Shown: in pieces, positions 61,096 to 64,000 of the stretch | Position numbering within the stretch: the stretch's first letter is position 1 | How the letters are laid out: each line of letters opens with the position of its first letter | Assembly (NCBI RefSeq): GCF_900220965.1 | Contig: NZ_OBQC01000003.1 | Coordinates: 1 to 64,000 of the forward strand | Direction: 5' to 3' | Source: Ureibacillus acetophenoni | GTDB taxonomy: Bacteria > Bacillota > Bacilli > Bacillales_A > Planococcaceae | DNA: 64,000 nucleotides | Notes under the pieces: model-generated | The model's database searches: none | The model's input: only the letters and a program-made list of their open reading frames with translations | Told to the model about the DNA's origin: nothing | Program-made: the position numbers and the translations under genes

Positions 61096-63054
61096 ATGTA
61101 TAAGACTATTGGTATACTTGCTCATGTAGATGCTGGTAAAACGACTTTTAGTGAGCAATTACTTTATCATACTGAAAGTATTCGTGAAGTTGGGAGAGTC
61201 GACCATAAAAATTCTTATTTAGATCATCATTTCATCGAAAAACAAAGAGGAATAACGATCTATGCGGATCAGGGAAGGATTCAATATAAAGGAGAGATCT
61301 ATACAATTATTGATACACCCGGACATGTCGATTTTGCAGCAGAAATGGAAAGAGCAATTAGTGTTATGGATTATGCAATAATTATTATTAGTGTAATCGA
61401 TGGGATAGAAGGTCATACAGAAACTGTCTGGGAACTTCTAAGAAAACATCATGTCCCTACGTTTATTTTTATAAATAAAATCGACAGAGAAGGTGCAAAT
61501 ATAAGCAGCCTTTTAAATGAGATTAAGGTGACATTTTCCGAAAATGCCTTGTATATAAACGAACCTATATCCGAAAAGTATATTCCAAATGATATTTTAG
61601 AATGGTTAGCAGAGAGAGATGAGAAATTACTAGACCAATATATTGAGGGGCAAATAGATTATCGACAATTTTTCCAAATACTTCAGTCACTTATTAAAAA
61701 TGAGCAAGCATTTATTTGTATGGCTGGTTCTGCATTAAAGGATATTGGAGTAGCTGAGTTCTTTGATCAATTTTCTATTTTAACAAAAACCAACTATGAT
61801 TCAGAACTACCATTCAGAGGTAAAGTATTTAAAATTCGCCATGATGAACAACATCAAAGAATAACCTTTTTGAAAGCAATGCAAGGTTGTTTACATGTTC
61901 GTCAAGAATTTCAGTTTGGAGAATCTTTCGAAAAAGTGAATGAAATTCGCTTATATAATGGAAGTCGATATGAATCGGTTAATAAGGTAGAAGCTGGGGA
62001 TGTTTTTGCTGTTAAGGGATTATCTAAAGCTGAAATTGGAGACGTTTTAACCGCTGATTTGACCGATTTGACCAAATTTAAGGAATATCAACTAGTACCA
62101 ACTTTGCAAGCAAAGGTAGTTCATCATGGAACAGATCATATAAAAGAAGTATTAAAAACTATACGTATTTTAGAGGCTGAAGAGCCAACATTAAAAGTAA
62201 TTTGGAGCGAAAAGTTCCAAGAAATACATGTACATATTATGGGAGTTATTCAGCTGGAAGTATTACAAGTGATTGCAAAAGAACGTTTTAATTTAGATAT
62301 TACTTTTGATGAACCAAAAATTTTGTACTTAGAAACAATCCAATCATCGGTGACTGGTTACGGGCATTTCGAACCGCTAAAGCATTACGCTGAAGTGCAC
62401 TTAAAAATGGATCCTGGCGAAAGGGATAAAGGAATCAGTTTTGAAAATGCTTGTCATGCTGACGATTTATCGTTAGGTCATCAACGATTAATAGAAAAGC
62501 ATCTATTTGAAAGGGAACATAACGGATTATTAACTGGATATTCAATAACAGATATAAAATTCACTTTACTGACCGGTAGAGCTCACAATAAGCATACAAA
62601 CGGCGGAGATTTTCGTGAAGCTACCTTTAGAGCAATTCGCCAAGGTTTAGAACAAGCCGAAAATATTCTATTAGAACCTTATTACCGATTCAAAATGAAA
62701 GCACCTATTGAACATGTAGGTCGGATGATGACTGATATTCAAACAGCAAGTGGAACCTTTGAGCCGCCAATTATGACCGATACGTTAGTAATAATTGAAG
62801 GGAAAGTTCCCGTTGCAACTTTCATGAATTACAGCACTACATTTCATGCTTTTACAAATGGGAAAGGTGTGCTTACGTTAAAATTTGCTGGTTATGATGT
62901 ATGTCACAATAGTGAAGTAGTTATTGAAAAAATAGGATATGACAAAAATGCAGATCCCGAATATTCATCTTCTAGTATTTTTTGTGCAAAAGGAAAAGGG
63001 TATACGGTACCTTGGTATGAAGCAGCAGAGGCAATGCATTGCTTAAAAAAATAA
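61096..63054 (+). CDS. TetM/TetO-like ribosomal-protection GTPase (652 aa)
   Basis: EF-G-type translational GTPase of the ribosomal-protection class: G1 GILAHVDAGKTT near residue 6, the switch region EKQRGITIYADQG near 48, G3 IDTPGHVDF near 72, G4 NKID near 128. Its C-terminal half includes GRAHNKHTNGGDFREATFRA and PYYRFKMKAPIEHVGRMMTD, parallel to TetM domains IV and V. Length (652) is near that of TetM (639), while EF-G is ~690. TetM carries TNTD...GITIQTG; here the equivalent is different, so this is a chromosomal, diverged relative. Whether it protects against tetracycline is unknown. Confidence 0.8.
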   Translation: MYKTIGILAHVDAGKTTFSEQLLYHTESIREVGRVDHKNSYLDHHFIEKQRGITIYADQGRIQYKGEIYTIIDTPGHVDFAAEMERAISVMDYAIIIISVIDGIEGHTETVWELLRKHHVPTFIFINKIDREGANISSLLNEIKVTFSENALYINEPISEKYIPNDILEWLAERDEKLLDQYIEGQIDYRQFFQILQSLIKNEQAFICMAGSALKDIGVAEFFDQFSILTKTNYDSELPFRGKVFKIRHDEQHQRITFLKAMQGCLHVRQEFQFGESFEKVNEIRLYNGSRYESVNKVEAGDVFAVKGLSKAEIGDVLTADLTDLTKFKEYQLVPTLQAKVVHHGTDHIKEVLKTIRILEAEEPTLKVIWSEKFQEIHVHIMGVIQLEVLQVIAKERFNLDITFDEPKILYLETIQSSVTGYGHFEPLKHYAEVHLKMDPGERDKGISFENACHADDLSLGHQRLIEKHLFEREHNGLLTGYSITDIKFTLLTGRAHNKHTNGGDFREATFRAIRQGLEQAENILLEPYYRFKMKAPIEHVGRMMTDIQTASGTFEPPIMTDTLVIIEGKVPVATFMNYSTTFHAFTNGKGVLTLKFAGYDVCHNSEVVIEKIGYDKNADPEYSSSSIFCAKGKGYTVPWYEAAEAMHCLKK

Positions 63055-63274
63055 GATTAGTATAAAATAACTCCTTTATAGCTTAAAATTATTTAAAAAT
63101 AGTATTCTTAAAATTTTCACTTTTTCATTACAATTATTTAACATTTGCTAAACATAACGATTACATTTTGATAGAATAGTAAATAGTAAAACAATCTTTC
63201 TAAATACATCTTTAAATCGGTAGTACTACCGTTTAATTTGTGTGTTTGTGAAGATTAAAGGTGGAACATATAAT

Positions 63275-64000
63275 ATGAAACTAAAAACTACATTAACTTT
63301 TCAACTTGGTACAATTATTGCAGGGATTTTAATTGTAATGATTGCTATATCTTCCGTTGCTACATATATCACTGCCTATGACAAATTATATGAAGCTGCA
63401 GGAATAGAAGCTTATGGCTGTGCCAATATTACTACAGGTTTAATTAACACTGATGATTTAAATAAAGCTTTAGATGGAGATGTACAAACGAGTGAACAAC
63501 TTGGTAAAACGATTAATTGGACAACTCAACATAAAAACATCTTTGAATCTCAATATATAGTAGATTTAAATGGGAATCTTGTAGCTTTAGATGATAACTT
63601 GAAAGATAAAGGCTTTGCTGTTGGAGATGCATTCCATGTTGACGAACAAGCGATTGCAACATTGATTGAAACAGGACACCCTACATACTCAGAACCCTAT
63701 GAGTTTGCTGGATTAAAAAGACTTTCAGGATATGCTCCAATATTTGAAGATCATGATTCTTCAAAAGAAATTATTGCAATAAGTGTAATTGACTTTGATG
63801 CAAACATTGTTTCTGAAAGAACTTGGGGAGTTGTAAGCCAAGGAATATTAATTAGTATTATTCCGATGCTACTTGCCGCAGTCGTTACAGCATTATTAAT
63901 TCGTCGCAAAACTAAACCTATTTCAGCGCTTATTCACCAAGCAAAAGAAATTGCTGGTGGAAATTTAATGGTTGGCCCGACTAAGGTTAAAAGTAAAGAT
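63275..64000 (+). CDS. Membrane sensor, probable methyl-accepting chemotaxis protein (5' part)
   Basis: ATG 63275 with AAAGGTGG upstream; the frame stays open to the window end (242 codons seen). It has an N-terminal membrane helix (~12-33), an extracytoplasmic Cache-like domain (~35-188), a second helix (~193-212), and a HAMP start (RRKTKPISALIHQAKEIAGG). A methyl-accepting chemotaxis protein or sensor kinase are both possible; the output domain lies outside the window. Confidence 0.7.
   Translation, partial: MKLKTTLTFQLGTIIAGILIVMIAISSVATYITAYDKLYEAAGIEAYGCANITTGLINTDDLNKALDGDVQTSEQLGKTINWTTQHKNIFESQYIVDLNGNLVALDDNLKDKGFAVGDAFHVDEQAIATLIETGHPTYSEPYEFAGLKRLSGYAPIFEDHDSSKEIIAISVIDFDANIVSERTWGVVSQGILISIIPMLLAAVVTALLIRRKTKPISALIHQAKEIAGGNLMVGPTKVKSKD

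Noticed and set aside
1..64000. CRISPR array
   Set aside because: I found no regularly spaced repeat-spacer unit; the only short direct repeats are the TGGCATCA triplet and the two 45-bp tRNA-like copies.

Overview
The window is low-GC DNA with Bacillus-type ribosome-binding sites (GGAGG plus ATG, TTG or GTG starts). It carries sporulation genes: a CdaS-type diadenylate cyclase, Tlp, CotF-like coat proteins and candidate acid-soluble spore proteins. The source is therefore a spore-forming member of the Bacillales. The MurNAc-recycling cluster and the Asn-rich spore proteins make a Planococcaceae genus (Lysinibacillus/Solibacillus-like) my best guess; this is inference.

Positions 1-33130 are an accessory island. 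It opens with an IS21-type end that cuts an HTH gene, then small genes of unknown function, a Rep_trans (NicK/RepA-type) initiator and a decayed serine resolvase. Next is a tight four-gene operon (3566-13074) ending in a 1751-residue DEAH helicase with a DUF1998-type C-terminus, like DruE of Druantia but with unrecognised partners. A convergent primase-helicase fusion (13607-16288) and two pseudogenes follow. Then come nine same-strand genes (17955-32541): two membrane-associated proteins, a helical-repeat/cold-shock protein, a RecD-like helicase, a TPR/metallo-beta-lactamase beta-CASP nuclease, a GrpE-like protein, an Hsp70, a HEAT-repeat protein and a coiled-coil protein. I know of no described system with this set, and it is my main candidate for a new conflict or stress system. 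The right border shows three TGGCATCA repeats at an 11-bp period and two 45-bp copies of a tRNA-like 3' end flanking a LysE exporter, as expected of integrase arm and core sites, but no integrase is left.

Positions 34196-50450 are a peptidoglycan amino-sugar recycling locus. It holds a BadF-type sugar kinase, two tandem-GNAT proteins, a beta-lactamase-fold hydrolase, a PIG-L protein, NagZ, AnmK, an ABC sugar importer, NamZ, MurQ, a MurR-like regulator, NagA and an MsmX-type ATPase. None of the hydrolases has a signal peptide, so import followed by cytoplasmic breakdown to GlcN-6-P is the likely route. A sigma-A promoter with an overlapping cre-like site precedes anmK.

Positions 50478-60929 are sporulation-related: small membrane proteins, cdaS, an unusual 320-residue protein with nine GPR-site-like repeats, an EcsC protein, a zinc alcohol dehydrogenase with CotF-like partners, an Asn-rich SASP-like gene and tlp. 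The last two share a TGAATA-N17-CAAAATA promoter. An RNase H-like protein and a secreted SLH protein sit among them. The window closes with a TetM-like ribosomal-protection GTPase and the start of a chemoreceptor-type membrane sensor.
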